A stretch of DNA of 33,600 nucleotides. Source: Candidatus Woesearchaeota archaeon. Its GTDB lineage: Archaea > Nanobdellota > Nanobdellia > Woesearchaeales > JAGWAF01. The DNA lies in contig JAGWAF010000049.1 in assembly GCA_018302085.1 (NCBI GenBank), positions 1 through 33,600 on the forward strand. The letters are read 5' to 3'. Positions 1 through 9,843 of the stretch are shown piece by piece. Position numbers and translations under genes: made by a program. Under the pieces are notes generated by a model. The model was not told the DNA's origin and searched no databases. It worked only from the letters and a program-made list of their open reading frames with translations. Each line of letters opens with the position of its first letter. Position 1 is the first letter of the stretch.

Positions 1-2
1 AT

Positions 3-455
3 GAAGCAGATTATGATCTTGTACTCGGAACTACACCGATGATAACGCACTACTTCAAAGCGGGAATTGAGTATAAATACCAATTGGCGCAAATAAAAAG
101 GATAAAGATTTTACAACCTGCATCGGCGCAAGAAACGCAGGGAGGGTCACAAACAAGAACGGAAGCACCGATTATTACAGCGTATGAAGCAAAGAGTGTT
201 GCACAAACAACAGCGACGATCACGTGGACTACTGATCGGAACTCCGCAGGATTTGTTGAGTATTGGGAAGCAAGCAATCCCTCATTAATTTTTGAGGCGG
301 AATCCATGCACGCAGAAATAGAACATAATATTTTAATCATAGAAGGTCTTGCGCCTGGAAGAAGCTATGTGTTCAGAATAAATTTAGTTGATGATACAAA
401 TAATGGTATGATCATTAGAAAATCAGCGCCTAAAACATTTAAAACAAAAAAATGA
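3..455 (+). CDS. C-terminal part of a protein with a fibronectin-III-like domain (5' end beyond window edge)
   Basis: Frame is open from the window edge (E-A-D-Y-D-L-V-L-G-T-T-P-M-I-T-H-Y-F-K-A...), so the listed ATG at 39 is probably internal. APIITAYEAKSVAQTTATITWTTDRNSAGFVEYW...LAPGRSYVFRI resembles Fn3-type repeats. Confidence 0.65.
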   Translation, partial: EADYDLVLGTTPMITHYFKAGIEYKYQLAQIKRIKILQPASAQETQGGSQTRTEAPIITAYEAKSVAQTTATITWTTDRNSAGFVEYWEASNPSLIFEAESMHAEIEHNILIIEGLAPGRSYVFRINLVDDTNNGMIIRKSAPKTFKTKK

Positions 456-1429
456 AGAAAATAATATTTGTAACCATCTTGATGCTGCTCATACTGCTCC
501 TCGCAGGCTGTACTTTTTTTGGGGGAAAGCAGCAGGTTCCTGACGTGAATGTGCACATAGGCAGGGAAGGATTAACCATACGATTTCTGAAAGACACCCC
601 GCCAAAAAGCGTGTATGAAGATACGAACTTTCCTCTCCTGGTTGAAATTCAGAACAAGGGAGCTGCAGACATAGAAGCAGGATGGCTAATTATTGGATAC
701 GAACAAGCAAATGTAGAAATTTCAGGTGAAACTGTGCAGCCCTTCAGATTATTAGGGAGAACCAGTGCAGATCAGATAGGGGGCCAAGAAATAATAGATC
801 TTGTAGGGCACGCAAAAAAATTATCCTCGCAAATGCAGCGTGTAGACAGCACATTGAGCGTCACGGCGTGCTACGCATATACGACGGATGCAACGACTGA
901 CGTGTGCATAGAAACGGATATTTATGGCCTCGCAAAATATCAAAAGTCATGCAAGGTCGAAACGAAAGCAATGAGCGGAGGCCAGGGAGCCCCAGTTGGT
1001 GTAACGAAAGTAGAACCCAAAATGATCCCCCATGAAAATAGAGACAAGGTAATCCCAGAGTTTACGATTGAAATTCAAAATCTTGGAAGTGGGCAAAGCC
1101 TCGTCCCTGAAATGATCGATACTGCATGTTCGTCCCGCTCAATCAAGCATGAAGCTTTCAACATCGTTCGCGTGGAAGCAAAATTATATGAGTATGATTT
1201 GGACTGCAGACCCAAGATTGGGGATGTTATTACCGAAAATATACCTCAAGGAATCGCCAATGCCGGATATGTAAAATTGAAAGAGAAAAAAGGAACTGTC
1301 ATCTGCAGTTTACCCTCAGGAATTTCTAAAGCAAGAGGCACATACCTTTCACCTTTGAGAGTACATCTCGATTATGGATACATGGACACTATTGCAAAAC
1401 AAATGGAGATTAAGAGGCCTGCGAGCTGA
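452..1429 (+). CDS. Secreted lipoprotein, paralog 1 of 3
   Basis: Signal peptide with lipobox (LLILLLAGC). Shared block GREGLTIRFLKDTPPKSVYEDTNFPLLVEIQNKGAA and paired cysteines. ATGA overlap with the upstream ORF. Confidence 0.75.
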   Translation: MKKIIFVTILMLLILLLAGCTFFGGKQQVPDVNVHIGREGLTIRFLKDTPPKSVYEDTNFPLLVEIQNKGAADIEAGWLIIGYEQANVEISGETVQPFRLLGRTSADQIGGQEIIDLVGHAKKLSSQMQRVDSTLSVTACYAYTTDATTDVCIETDIYGLAKYQKSCKVETKAMSGGQGAPVGVTKVEPKMIPHENRDKVIPEFTIEIQNLGSGQSLVPEMIDTACSSRSIKHEAFNIVRVEAKLYEYDLDCRPKIGDVITENIPQGIANAGYVKLKEKKGTVICSLPSGISKARGTYLSPLRVHLDYGYMDTIAKQMEIKRPAS

Positions 1430-1491
1430 TTATATTCAAATAAATCAAAAGGTTTATATAAGAAAAAAAGGCTAATGGACGGGAAGGCTCT

Positions 1492-2433
1492 ATGAAAAAA
1501 GTATTTGCTCTCATGCTCATTATTGTGTTCTTAACCAGTTGCCAGTTCTTTGGTGCAAAAGAAACAACGAGAGAAGGTGCATTGAACGCAGAATTCAGAA
1601 CAGGAACTCAGGGTTTAACGATGCGTTTCATGCCCAATTTGCCTCCATCACGACTTTTTGACAATGAAAGATTTGTTACAATTATTGAAGTTGAAAATAA
1701 AGGCGCATTCCCAGTAGGGGGCTCATTAGATCGAATTTATTTAAGCGGATTTGATCCGTCAATTATTACCGGGATTCCATTGCAAGGAGAACCATTACTC
1801 GAACTTGAAGGAAGAAGTGTTTTCAACCCCACGCAAGGAGGAATTGATGCTGTAAGTTTTGAAGGACAAATTCAGCCCCTGGGGCCAGCAACGGACAAGT
1901 ATAATCCGACAGTTATGGCGACTGCATGTTATGGCTATAAAACCATCGCAACAGCCAACGTCTGTATCGACCCAGATCCTTTTTCAAGAACAAGCGAAAG
2001 AAAGGTCTGCATTCCTCAAGGGGTAAGCCTAGGCTCCCAAGGAGCACCCATTGCAATTACAGATGTACAAGTGGAACCTTCCCCAAGTAGGACAGTGTTC
2101 AGAATTTTTATACAAAATGTGGGGGGAGGAACACCAATTAAAGATCTTACTTTGCTCAATAAATGCAGCCCGTACGATTCTCGAGGCCTAGAATTTGATG
2201 AAGTGGATTACATCACTTTGGAGGGTGTAGAAGTTGCAGGCATGCATCCCGTATGTAAACCAGCACAAGAAATAAGATTAACAAATGGGAGGGGAACTAT
2301 TGTCTGCAGCCTTGGAAACACCTTTGGAAGGAGTGCTGCATTCATCAGTCCTTTGAACATTGTCTTACGTTACGGCTATCGACAGACGATTCAACAACCC
2401 GTTGAAATTGTAGCTTCAAGAGGGTTTAACTAA
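1492..2433 (+). CDS. Secreted lipoprotein, paralog 2 of 3
   Basis: Lipobox (VFLTSC). GTQGLTMRFMPNLPPSRLFDNERFVTIIEVENKGAF aligns with the neighbouring ORFs. Confidence 0.75.
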   Translation: MKKVFALMLIIVFLTSCQFFGAKETTREGALNAEFRTGTQGLTMRFMPNLPPSRLFDNERFVTIIEVENKGAFPVGGSLDRIYLSGFDPSIITGIPLQGEPLLELEGRSVFNPTQGGIDAVSFEGQIQPLGPATDKYNPTVMATACYGYKTIATANVCIDPDPFSRTSERKVCIPQGVSLGSQGAPIAITDVQVEPSPSRTVFRIFIQNVGGGTPIKDLTLLNKCSPYDSRGLEFDEVDYITLEGVEVAGMHPVCKPAQEIRLTNGRGTIVCSLGNTFGRSAAFISPLNIVLRYGYRQTIQQPVEIVASRGFN

Positions 2434-2448
2434 AAAGAGGATGAGACC

Positions 2449-3414
2449 ATGAAAATAAAAATATTATTGATCCTATGCTTGTTATTTGTGGCGGCTTGCG
2501 CTCAGGAAGAAGGGGCGCAGGTCCAAAGAACAAATCCATTTAGAGGAGGAACCGAGGGAGTTAGTATTAACTATGTAGAAAATTCTCCTCCATCAGAAGT
2601 GTTTGACGGTGGTGGCAGCCCTTTTAACATTGTTGTAAAAGTTAAAAACATAGGGGAATATTTCGTTCCCAAGAATAAGGCATTTGTAGAACTTTCAGGA
2701 TTTGCACCGGAAGCATTTGGACTCACTGCGGGGCAGTTGAAAATTAACCCACCTGAAGATCTCATCGCGGCAACAATTGATTCACAGGGAACAGAAATCC
2801 CAGGAAATGAGGTATACGCCGAATTTCAAAATCTTAATCATCAACAGGCCATCACAGGAGCTTCTTTCACTTACCCTACAATAAGGGCAGAAGTATGCTA
2901 CCAGTATGGAACCATTGCGCAATCCGTACTTTGTTCACGAGAAAACCTTGTGCAACCTGAAGAAGGGGGTATCTGTAATTTGAATGAACAAAAAGTAGTG
3001 TTTAATTCAGGAGCTCCAGTACAAGTCGTTAGTTTACGACAAACCCCAAGGGCAACGGATAAGATAGGATTCCAGTTTGATGTCCAACACCTTGGTACAG
3101 GGATAGGAGGAAAAGTCTTTGAACTCGGCACTGAATGTAAAGAGACCTTCAGAACATATGAAGATAAAGTCCTTGTTAGGGTACGCACGGACAGGCCTGG
3201 ACTTGAATGTACAGGTTTAATTCCCGCAACTGGGCAAACCGCACTTGGAGTTTCTGGGTACGTGAATTTGTACGGTGGCAAAAAGGCAGTACAATGCACC
3301 CAAACTATTCAAAGCCCAAAAGACTTTGAATTCCCAGTTACAATCGAGCTTGAATACGACTACAGAAACATGGCAGAAACAAGCCTAGTTGTAAAACATT
3401 CCGGAGGGATTTAG
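2449..3414 (+). CDS. Secreted lipoprotein, paralog 3 of 3
   Basis: Lipobox (LLFVAAC). GTEGVSINYVENSPPSEVFDGGGSPFNIVVKVKNIGEY aligns with paralogs 1 and 2. Confidence 0.75.
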   Translation: MKIKILLILCLLFVAACAQEEGAQVQRTNPFRGGTEGVSINYVENSPPSEVFDGGGSPFNIVVKVKNIGEYFVPKNKAFVELSGFAPEAFGLTAGQLKINPPEDLIAATIDSQGTEIPGNEVYAEFQNLNHQQAITGASFTYPTIRAEVCYQYGTIAQSVLCSRENLVQPEEGGICNLNEQKVVFNSGAPVQVVSLRQTPRATDKIGFQFDVQHLGTGIGGKVFELGTECKETFRTYEDKVLVRVRTDRPGLECTGLIPATGQTALGVSGYVNLYGGKKAVQCTQTIQSPKDFEFPVTIELEYDYRNMAETSLVVKHSGGI

Positions 3415-3600
3415 TTCTTTTTTTAATTTTTTATATTTCGATGTTTTTTTAAGTTTATATTTTTCATTTCTTACATTTATTTTTTAAGTAATTGATTTCT
3501 ATTGTTTTATTTTAGTATTATTTTCTGCCTTTTTATTTTTGAAAACTGGCACTTGATAAAGTTCTCATTGGAGAAGAGAAAAAGAAACGATCGTTACAAA

Positions 3601-3667
3601 AAATCCTTGTGCATAGAAATCCTGGATTTCTTGCACACAAAATCTTTGATTTTGTTGTGCCTAACTA
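3601..3667. repeat. R2 double-hairpin intergenic repeat, copy 1
   Basis: CCTTGTGCATAGAAATCctgGATTTCTTGCACACAAAATCtttGATTTTGTTGTGCCTAACT; near-identical to 14586-14653. Confidence 0.8.
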
Positions 3668-3682
3668 TATTATGTGCTAGTA

Positions 3683-4636
3683 TTATTTCTCTTTTGTGAT
3701 GCCAACTTGTGCAAGGAATGCCTCTAATTGCAGATAAGCATCGCTCCCCTCAACCATGCGGAATTCTGCCTCCGCACACTTGTCAATGAGAAATATTTTT
3801 TGCCGATCGGTAAGAGAAAGGTCCCAAATGGCCTTTTGGATTTGCTTGACAATGTCGATGCCTGACAAGCCATAATTAAGCATAATTGATAGCAGCCGGG
3901 ATCGCGCTTCTGCAAATTTACCCTGCGATGCAAGGTTGAGCATTTCCTTAATTTCCTCGGGCTCCGCAACCGCAGCCATAGAAAATATTAATTGAGGAGT
4001 AATATTTTTTTCCAATACTGCGCAGCTCTGCAGAATGTTTTCCATTCTTCTGCAATCGCCTTCACAAACTTGGTATAAAGCTTCCTTGGCTTCATTGTTT
4101 ATGGTCAGTCCTTCTTCATATGCAATTTTGTCAAGAATAACAACAACATCATGCTTGGGAAGGGGCTTAAAACGGAAAACTGCGCACCTACTTTGAATAG
4201 GGTCAATAATTTTACTCGAATAATTCGCGGAGAGAATAAACCTACATGTCGAGGTGTAATTTTCCATAGTTCTCCTCAACGCTTGCTGCGCCTCTTTTGT
4301 CAGGGCGTCACATTCATCCAAATAAATTATTTTGAAAGGGACATTACCTATCGCTTTCGTTCGTGCAAAATCCTTCACTTTATTCCTTACAACGTCAATG
4401 CCCCTTTCATCAGATGCGTTCAACTCAAGAAAATTCTGATGCCACTGATCCTTGAAAAGTGATTTTACAACGACTAAGGCGAGGCTTGTCTTACCAACAC
4501 CAGCAGGGCCTGTAAAAAGCAAGTGAGGCATGTTCTGCTGCTCCACAAACGCCTTAATTTTAGTAATGGCAACATCCTGCCCCTTCACATCCTCAAACTT
4601 TCGAGGCCGGTACTTTTCCGTCCAGAGATTACTCAT
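3683..4636 (-). CDS. rfcS: Replication factor C small subunit
   Basis: WTEKYRPRKFEDVKGQD, Walker A GPAGVGKTS, Walker B IIYLDECDAL, SRC box (QSRCAVFRF). Confidence 0.95.
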   Translation of the reverse strand: MSNLWTEKYRPRKFEDVKGQDVAITKIKAFVEQQNMPHLLFTGPAGVGKTSLALVVVKSLFKDQWHQNFLELNASDERGIDVVRNKVKDFARTKAIGNVPFKIIYLDECDALTKEAQQALRRTMENYTSTCRFILSANYSSKIIDPIQSRCAVFRFKPLPKHDVVVILDKIAYEEGLTINNEAKEALYQVCEGDCRRMENILQSCAVLEKNITPQLIFSMAAVAEPEEIKEMLNLASQGKFAEARSRLLSIMLNYGLSGIDIVKQIQKAIWDLSLTDRQKIFLIDKCAEAEFRMVEGSDAYLQLEAFLAQVGITKEK

Positions 4637-4732
4637 GGAAAAGGAGAATCAAAGTACATTTAAAAGCCTTTAGCTTTTACTAAATAATCACTAAATAATC
4701 TGAACACAATCTAAGCACCGCCCAAGCACAGC

Positions 4733-5008
4733 CTAAACAATATCTTCCTCAGAAATCACCATAAAATCACCAATGGCGATGACTGCAGAGAAAGGAATGA
4801 GGATTTCGCCCTCCTTATTTTTTTCCAGTTCAAGCTTTTCTGTGTATGCGGTAGGATTTGCAAGAACCAAGTGAATAAGCTCGCCACTTCGCGTTTCGAA
4901 AATAAGGTCGCCTACTTCACCGAAACGTTTTCCACTCTTGCTTACGACAGTCTTTCCAATCAATTGCTTTGAGAATTTTTTATCATCTGCCATAACGTAC
5001 ACCTGCAT
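4733..5008 (-). CDS. PRC-barrel domain protein
   Basis: LIGKTVVSKSGKRFGEVGDLIFETRSGELIHLVLANP...IPFSAVIAIGDFMVISEED pattern typical of archaeal PRC-barrel proteins. Confidence 0.8.
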   Translation of the reverse strand: MQVYVMADDKKFSKQLIGKTVVSKSGKRFGEVGDLIFETRSGELIHLVLANPTAYTEKLELEKNKEGEILIPFSAVIAIGDFMVISEEDIV

Positions 5009-5128
5009 TGCTGTTAAGCTTTCACTATGCTTTTGAAGAGGCGTGTGGACTATTTAAATGTTTCTGTTCACTGACGTGAGGAAAATGGGCAATCATCGTC
5101 TTGAGGATGAGAAAACGAACACGACAAA

Positions 5129-5222
5129 AGAGAACTTTGCAAAATGTCAAAAAAGAGAGTATTTTAGGCAAAGTTCTCTAGAGAGAAATTTGAATAACCT
5201 GTTAAATTTGTTCAAACTTCTC
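5129..5222. repeat. R1 double-hairpin intergenic repeat, copy 1 (inverted orientation)
   Basis: AGAGAACTTTGC...GCAAAGTTCTCT adjoining GAGAAATTTGAA...TTCAAACTTCTC. Confidence 0.8.
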
Positions 5223-5356
5223 AAAAGAACGAAGAAAAGACAGCATAATAAGCATGCCAGAATAAATAAAAATCCCAACCGCAGCAAGCTACGTGGTATT
5301 ACACCCAGTTAAGAAATAAAGAAAGGTTTTTATACGATTCTTATCTTTGAAAACTT

Positions 5357-6433
5357 ATGGACACCCAGAGCAGAATTGAACTGGTAAAGCAAGTCGGGGA
5401 AGAGATTGTTACAGAAGAAGAACTGAAGACGCTTTTGGAAACGAAAACACATCCCATTGCATACGATGGTTTTGAACCGAGCGGAAGAATCCATATTGCG
5501 CAAGGTATTCTTCGCGCATTAAATACAAACATAATGATTGAAGCGGGATGCAGATTCAAATTTCTCATTGCTGACTGGCACGCGTGGGCCAATAATAAGC
5601 TGGGAGGAAACCTTGAAAATATTCAAACTGCAGGAAAATATTTTGTAGAAGTCTGGAAAAGTTGCGGCATGAATTTAGACAAAGTAGAGTTTGTGTACGC
5701 GAATGATCTTGTTACCGACAGGGACTATTGGAAAAAAGTCATCAACATTGCGAGGAATAGCACTGTAAAAAGAGTTACGCGCTGCGTGGAAATTATGGGG
5801 AGGCATGAAAATGAAGCATTGCAAACCTCCCAAATGTTATACCCATGCATGCAAGCAGCAGACATTTTCCAACTCGAAGCGGACATCGCACAATTAGGAA
5901 TGGATCAAAGAAAAGTCAATATGCTCGCGAGGGAATTAGCACCCAAATTTGGATGGCAAAAACCTTTAAGTATTAGCCACCACATGCTCATGGGGTTAGG
6001 AACGCCGCCGGAAGGACATGAAAGCACTGTTGAAAGGGCCATCCATCTCAAGATGAGCAAATCAAAACCCCATACCGCCATTTTTATGACGGATAATGAG
6101 GCAGAAATCAACGACAAAATTAGCAAGGCACACTGTCCTGCAAAAATTGTTGAAGAAAATCCCATTCTTGATTATGTGAAACACATTATTTTTCGTAAAT
6201 ATCCTATATTAAGAATTGAAAGGCCTGCAAAATTTGGAGGGCCGGTTGAGTTTGAGAATTTTACAACATTAACAAATGCGTACGCGGCAGGAGAACTTCA
6301 TCCCATGGATTTGAAAAATGCCGTCGCATTCTATTTGAATGAGCTTGTTAAACCAGTGCGTGATCATTTTGAAAATAATAAGAAAGCCAAAGAATTATTT
6401 GAACAAGTCAAAGGTTTTGAGATTACCCGATGA
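5357..6433 (+). CDS. tyrS: Tyrosyl-tRNA synthetase
   Basis: YDGFEPSGRIHIAQG (HIGH-type) and LKMSKSKP (KMSKS); archaeal length. Confidence 0.93.
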   Translation: MDTQSRIELVKQVGEEIVTEEELKTLLETKTHPIAYDGFEPSGRIHIAQGILRALNTNIMIEAGCRFKFLIADWHAWANNKLGGNLENIQTAGKYFVEVWKSCGMNLDKVEFVYANDLVTDRDYWKKVINIARNSTVKRVTRCVEIMGRHENEALQTSQMLYPCMQAADIFQLEADIAQLGMDQRKVNMLARELAPKFGWQKPLSISHHMLMGLGTPPEGHESTVERAIHLKMSKSKPHTAIFMTDNEAEINDKISKAHCPAKIVEENPILDYVKHIIFRKYPILRIERPAKFGGPVEFENFTTLTNAYAAGELHPMDLKNAVAFYLNELVKPVRDHFENNKKAKELFEQVKGFEITR

Positions 6434-7500
6434 AACTCAAAGAGTTCCAACAGTATTTACAAGAAAAAAAGATTGATGCGACACTTCTTTACCAGTTTGA
6501 CCTGGGAAATCTTCATGCACCACTTTATTATTTCTCACGATATACCGGGTACGGAGCATTAATTATCCCTGCTTCCGGCAAACCAGTGCTTGTTGTGCCA
6601 AAATTAGACGAGGAGCGTGCAACACAAACAGGATTAGAGGTTGTCAGTTGGCAGAAAATCAAATTCAGCGAAGTTATAAAAAAGACATTTCGGCAGTGCC
6701 ATCTTGGAAAAGAAAGAATTGGCATCGATGAAGACAGAACAAGTATTGCGCTGGCAAAAGTGTTCAAGAAACAACTTGCAAAAACACTTGTTCCGATAGG
6801 CAAAAAAATTTCAGAATTACGAAGAACAAAAACAAATGACGAATTGAACATTCTCAGAGAAGGATGTTATGCCACCACACAAATTCTAAATAAGGCCCTT
6901 GCAAATTTTAGCGCTTTCAAAACGGAAAGTGATGTTGCAGCATTCCTGCAATATGAAGCGAAGAAAAGGGGATACGATCTTTCCTTTCCAGCTGTTGTAG
7001 CTTCGGGCAAGCATGCGTCCCTGCCCCACCATGAAACAGGGCCCATTAAGTTACAACATGGATTCTGTGTTATTGATTTTGGCATCAGATACCAACACTA
7101 TTGTACTGATATGACAAGAACAGTATTTATTGGAAAACCAAATTCGGGGCAAAAAAAGTTATACGAACTAGTTTTGAAAACACAAAGGAATACTACAAGG
7201 TTGTATGTTGAAAAGAAAAAATGCGTGGACATTGATGCATTTGCAAGAAAACAACTTGGCAACTATGAAAAATATTTTATTCACAGCTTAGGACACGGCA
7301 TTGGATTAGAAGTGCACGAGGCACCTGGCATTGGCCCTAGCTCAAAAGATCACCTGCAGATTTCTGATGTGGTTACGAACGAGCCAGGGGTGTATATCCC
7401 CAAAAAATTAGGGATAAGAATTGAGGATGATGTTGTAATAACAAAGAAAGGCCCTGAGGTGCTTACGAATAAGTGTAGTACTGATCTGACCACCCTCTGA
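6430..7500 (+). CDS. pepQ: M24 family Xaa-Pro aminopeptidase
   Basis: Metal-binding motifs VIDFGIRYQHYCTDMTRTVF, HSLGHGIGLEVHEAP, VVTNEPGVYIP. ATGA overlap with tyrS. Confidence 0.88.
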   Translation: MKLKEFQQYLQEKKIDATLLYQFDLGNLHAPLYYFSRYTGYGALIIPASGKPVLVVPKLDEERATQTGLEVVSWQKIKFSEVIKKTFRQCHLGKERIGIDEDRTSIALAKVFKKQLAKTLVPIGKKISELRRTKTNDELNILREGCYATTQILNKALANFSAFKTESDVAAFLQYEAKKRGYDLSFPAVVASGKHASLPHHETGPIKLQHGFCVIDFGIRYQHYCTDMTRTVFIGKPNSGQKKLYELVLKTQRNTTRLYVEKKKCVDIDAFARKQLGNYEKYFIHSLGHGIGLEVHEAPGIGPSSKDHLQISDVVTNEPGVYIPKKLGIRIEDDVVITKKGPEVLTNKCSTDLTTL

Positions 7501-7543
7501 AGATCCCAATACATTTATAAATACAGACCGTTTTAAAGACGTG

Positions 7544-8692
7544 ATGGACGGCAATAATACCAAGGAAAAGATTGACAATCTCATTTATTCTTACACACCA
7601 GATATGAGCGGGCTTGTGGAAGAAAATCGTTTTCTCAGAGAAACCCTGGAGAATGTCAAAAAGGAATTGGACAAATTCAAGAAAACTCCGCTCCTGCTCT
7701 GCGAACTTAAGGAAATAATGCAAGATAAGGCAGTAGTAAGACTCCAGAATGGAAACGAATTTTTAGTTGAAATCTCTAGTGAAGCAAAAGATTTGAAGCC
7801 CGGGGACACGGTTCTCTCTGAACAAAAAAATCTTACAGTTATTAAAAAAGTTACCCCAACAAAAAGTTTTAATGTAGAGAAATTTGTCATTTTAGAAAAG
7901 CCCAAAATAACCTGGGATGAGATCGGGGGCCTTGATCAACAAGAACAGGAAATCAAGGAGGTCATTGAGTTACCATTATTGAAACCGGAACTGTTCAAAA
8001 AAGTAGGAATACAGCCGCCTAAGGGAATCTTATTGCACGGCCCCCCTGGAACTGGCAAAACATTACTGGCAAAAGCGGTAGCGGCATCAACCCATTCTAG
8101 CTTTATAGAAATTGTAGGTTCAGAGCTAGTACAAAAGTTTATTGGAGAAGGTGCAAAGCTTGTCAGAGAAGTTTTTGAACTAGCAAGGGAAAAAGCACCC
8201 TCAATCATTTTTATTGACGAAATCGACGCGTTGGCATCTGTGAGAATTGAAATAGGAACAAGCGGGGAAAGGGAAGTGCAGCGCACTTTTATGCAGTTGC
8301 TTGCAGAGATTGACGGTTTCAAAAGCTTGGATAATGTCAAAATTATTGGTTGTACAAACAGAAAAGACATTCTTGATCCTGCCATGATAAGGCCTGGAAG
8401 GTTGGACCGCCTTATTTTTGTTGATAATCCCAATGATGAAGGGAGAAAAGAAATTTTCAAAATCCATTCTCGAAATATGAAACTTGACAGAAAAGTCAAG
8501 ATTGATGACATTGTGAAGAAAACGAAAGGATTTTCAGGAGCAGAAATTAAGGCAGTGTGCACAGAGGCAGGGTACTTTGCAATCCGGGAAAACAGAACAA
8601 AAATTCTTGCAAGAGACTTTGATAGAGCAGTGCAAAAGGTTCTTGAGCAGAAGGAAGTCCAAGATCAAGGAAATCCAGCGATGTTTGGATAA
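7544..8692 (+). CDS. pan: Proteasome-activating nucleotidase (AAA ATPase)
   Basis: N-terminal coiled coil, OB-like domain, GPPGTGKTLLAKAVA, IIFIDEIDALA, SRH IRPGRLDR. Confidence 0.93.
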   Translation: MDGNNTKEKIDNLIYSYTPDMSGLVEENRFLRETLENVKKELDKFKKTPLLLCELKEIMQDKAVVRLQNGNEFLVEISSEAKDLKPGDTVLSEQKNLTVIKKVTPTKSFNVEKFVILEKPKITWDEIGGLDQQEQEIKEVIELPLLKPELFKKVGIQPPKGILLHGPPGTGKTLLAKAVAASTHSSFIEIVGSELVQKFIGEGAKLVREVFELAREKAPSIIFIDEIDALASVRIEIGTSGEREVQRTFMQLLAEIDGFKSLDNVKIIGCTNRKDILDPAMIRPGRLDRLIFVDNPNDEGRKEIFKIHSRNMKLDRKVKIDDIVKKTKGFSGAEIKAVCTEAGYFAIRENRTKILARDFDRAVQKVLEQKEVQDQGNPAMFG

Positions 8693-8924
8693 AGTACATT
8701 CATCAGTTACATCCGTTCATCATCGTTTCCTCAGTGGGTGTTCACCAAATCATCATGTACAGTTGTCTTAAACGTTCATTGTTCTTAAAGATTGTCTTCA
8801 GCTGAAGTTAAATAGATTAACAGATTAACACTTATTTTTCTTTTTATATTGTTTAACAGATATTGTTTTATATTTTGTTTTTGTTATATTGGTTAACAAA
8901 GCATCCTAAAAAAATAAACTAAAG

Positions 8925-9012
8925 AGAGGTTTGAATAACCTATCAAATTTGTTCAAACCTCTATAGATTACTTTGAATAAATGATAAATCAGGGGGTTAT
9001 TCAAAGTCCTCT
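8925..9012. repeat. R1-like double-hairpin repeat, diverged copy
   Basis: AGAGGTTTGAA...TTCAAACCTCT then AGATTACTTTGAATAA...TTATTCAAAGTCCTCT; lies between convergent pan and trm5. Confidence 0.65.
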
Positions 9013-9015
9013 AAA

Positions 9016-9843
9016 TTAATTCAACACTTGAAAGTCCACGCAAATTCTAAACACGCGAGGAGCGTGCTGACCGCATTTTGTCAGAGAAATAATTTTACAA
9101 GTGCGCCCTGCAGTGTCACAGGCATCACTGATTTTTTGAGAAGCTTCTTCGAACTCGGATTCATGCAGAAAATCGTAAAAATGAATAATCGCATTTTTCT
9201 TTGCTGCACCGAGAGCAATGTCTAGGAAATCTTCACCACCTTTAGGAAGGGGCATGCAGATTCTGTCAAATTTCTCTTTGAGCTTCGGAATAACTTTTCT
9301 AACATCCCCCAAATAGAGACGAACGTTATACAATTTGTTTAACGCAACGTTTTCCAAGGCTAATTCATGACCCTGCGGATTAATTTCAACACCCACAATC
9401 TCCTTTGCTTTTGTATTTTTTGCAAAAACACAGGGATAAGGTGCGCAGCCAGAAAACATCACTAAAATTTTTTCACCCGGATTAATCTGATCCATGATCC
9501 TTTTTCTTTCTGAGCTCATACGAGGAGAAAAATATACATTTTCAACGTGCACCTTTAATCGCGTGTTTAATTCTTTATGGATCGTTGTCTTACGTTTCTC
9601 ACCAGCGATAACCTTTACCTTCTGTTTACGATATTTTCCTGTGTGGATTCCAACTCTTTTGCAAACGACCTTCACATTTTTATGCATATCAAGAAGAGCA
9701 TTTGCAATCATCTTTTCTTTTTTAGATAATTCATCTTTAATTTCAAGAATAATAATATCCCCAATCACGTCATAGCTCGTTGTCAAGTGTTGTAATTGTT
9801 TTTCACTTAAACTACTTGAGAGAATTTCCTTCAAGGTTACCAT
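9016..9843 (-). CDS. trm5: tRNA (guanine37-N1)-methyltransferase, Trm5 family
   Basis: HTGKYRKQKVKVIAGEKRKTTIHKELNTRLKVHVENVYFSPRMSSERKRI and MFSGCAPYPCVFAKN...GVEINPQGHELALENV. Start placed at MVTLKEIL. Confidence 0.9.
   Translation of the reverse strand: MVTLKEILSSSLSEKQLQHLTTSYDVIGDIIILEIKDELSKKEKMIANALLDMHKNVKVVCKRVGIHTGKYRKQKVKVIAGEKRKTTIHKELNTRLKVHVENVYFSPRMSSERKRIMDQINPGEKILVMFSGCAPYPCVFAKNTKAKEIVGVEINPQGHELALENVALNKLYNVRLYLGDVRKVIPKLKEKFDRICMPLPKGGEDFLDIALGAAKKNAIIHFYDFLHESEFEEASQKISDACDTAGRTCKIISLTKCGQHAPRVFRICVDFQVLN

Noticed and set aside
3502-3699. 65-aa ORF between lipoprotein 3 and rfcS
   Set aside because: Much of it is translated repeat R2 (CIEILDFLHTKSLILLC); no independent coding support.
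5058-5312. 84-aa ORF upstream of tyrS
   Set aside because: Covers repeat R1 (KENFAKCQKREYFRQSSLERN...); the same peptide arises from R1 at 26843-27124, so it is a repeat artefact.
7936-8562. 208-aa ORF antisense to pan
   Set aside because: Fully antisense to a conserved AAA ATPase; expected from codon composition.
8796-8807. Perfect 12-bp palindrome CTTCAGCTGAAG between pan and trm5
   Set aside because: Short isolated palindrome without supporting context; could be chance.
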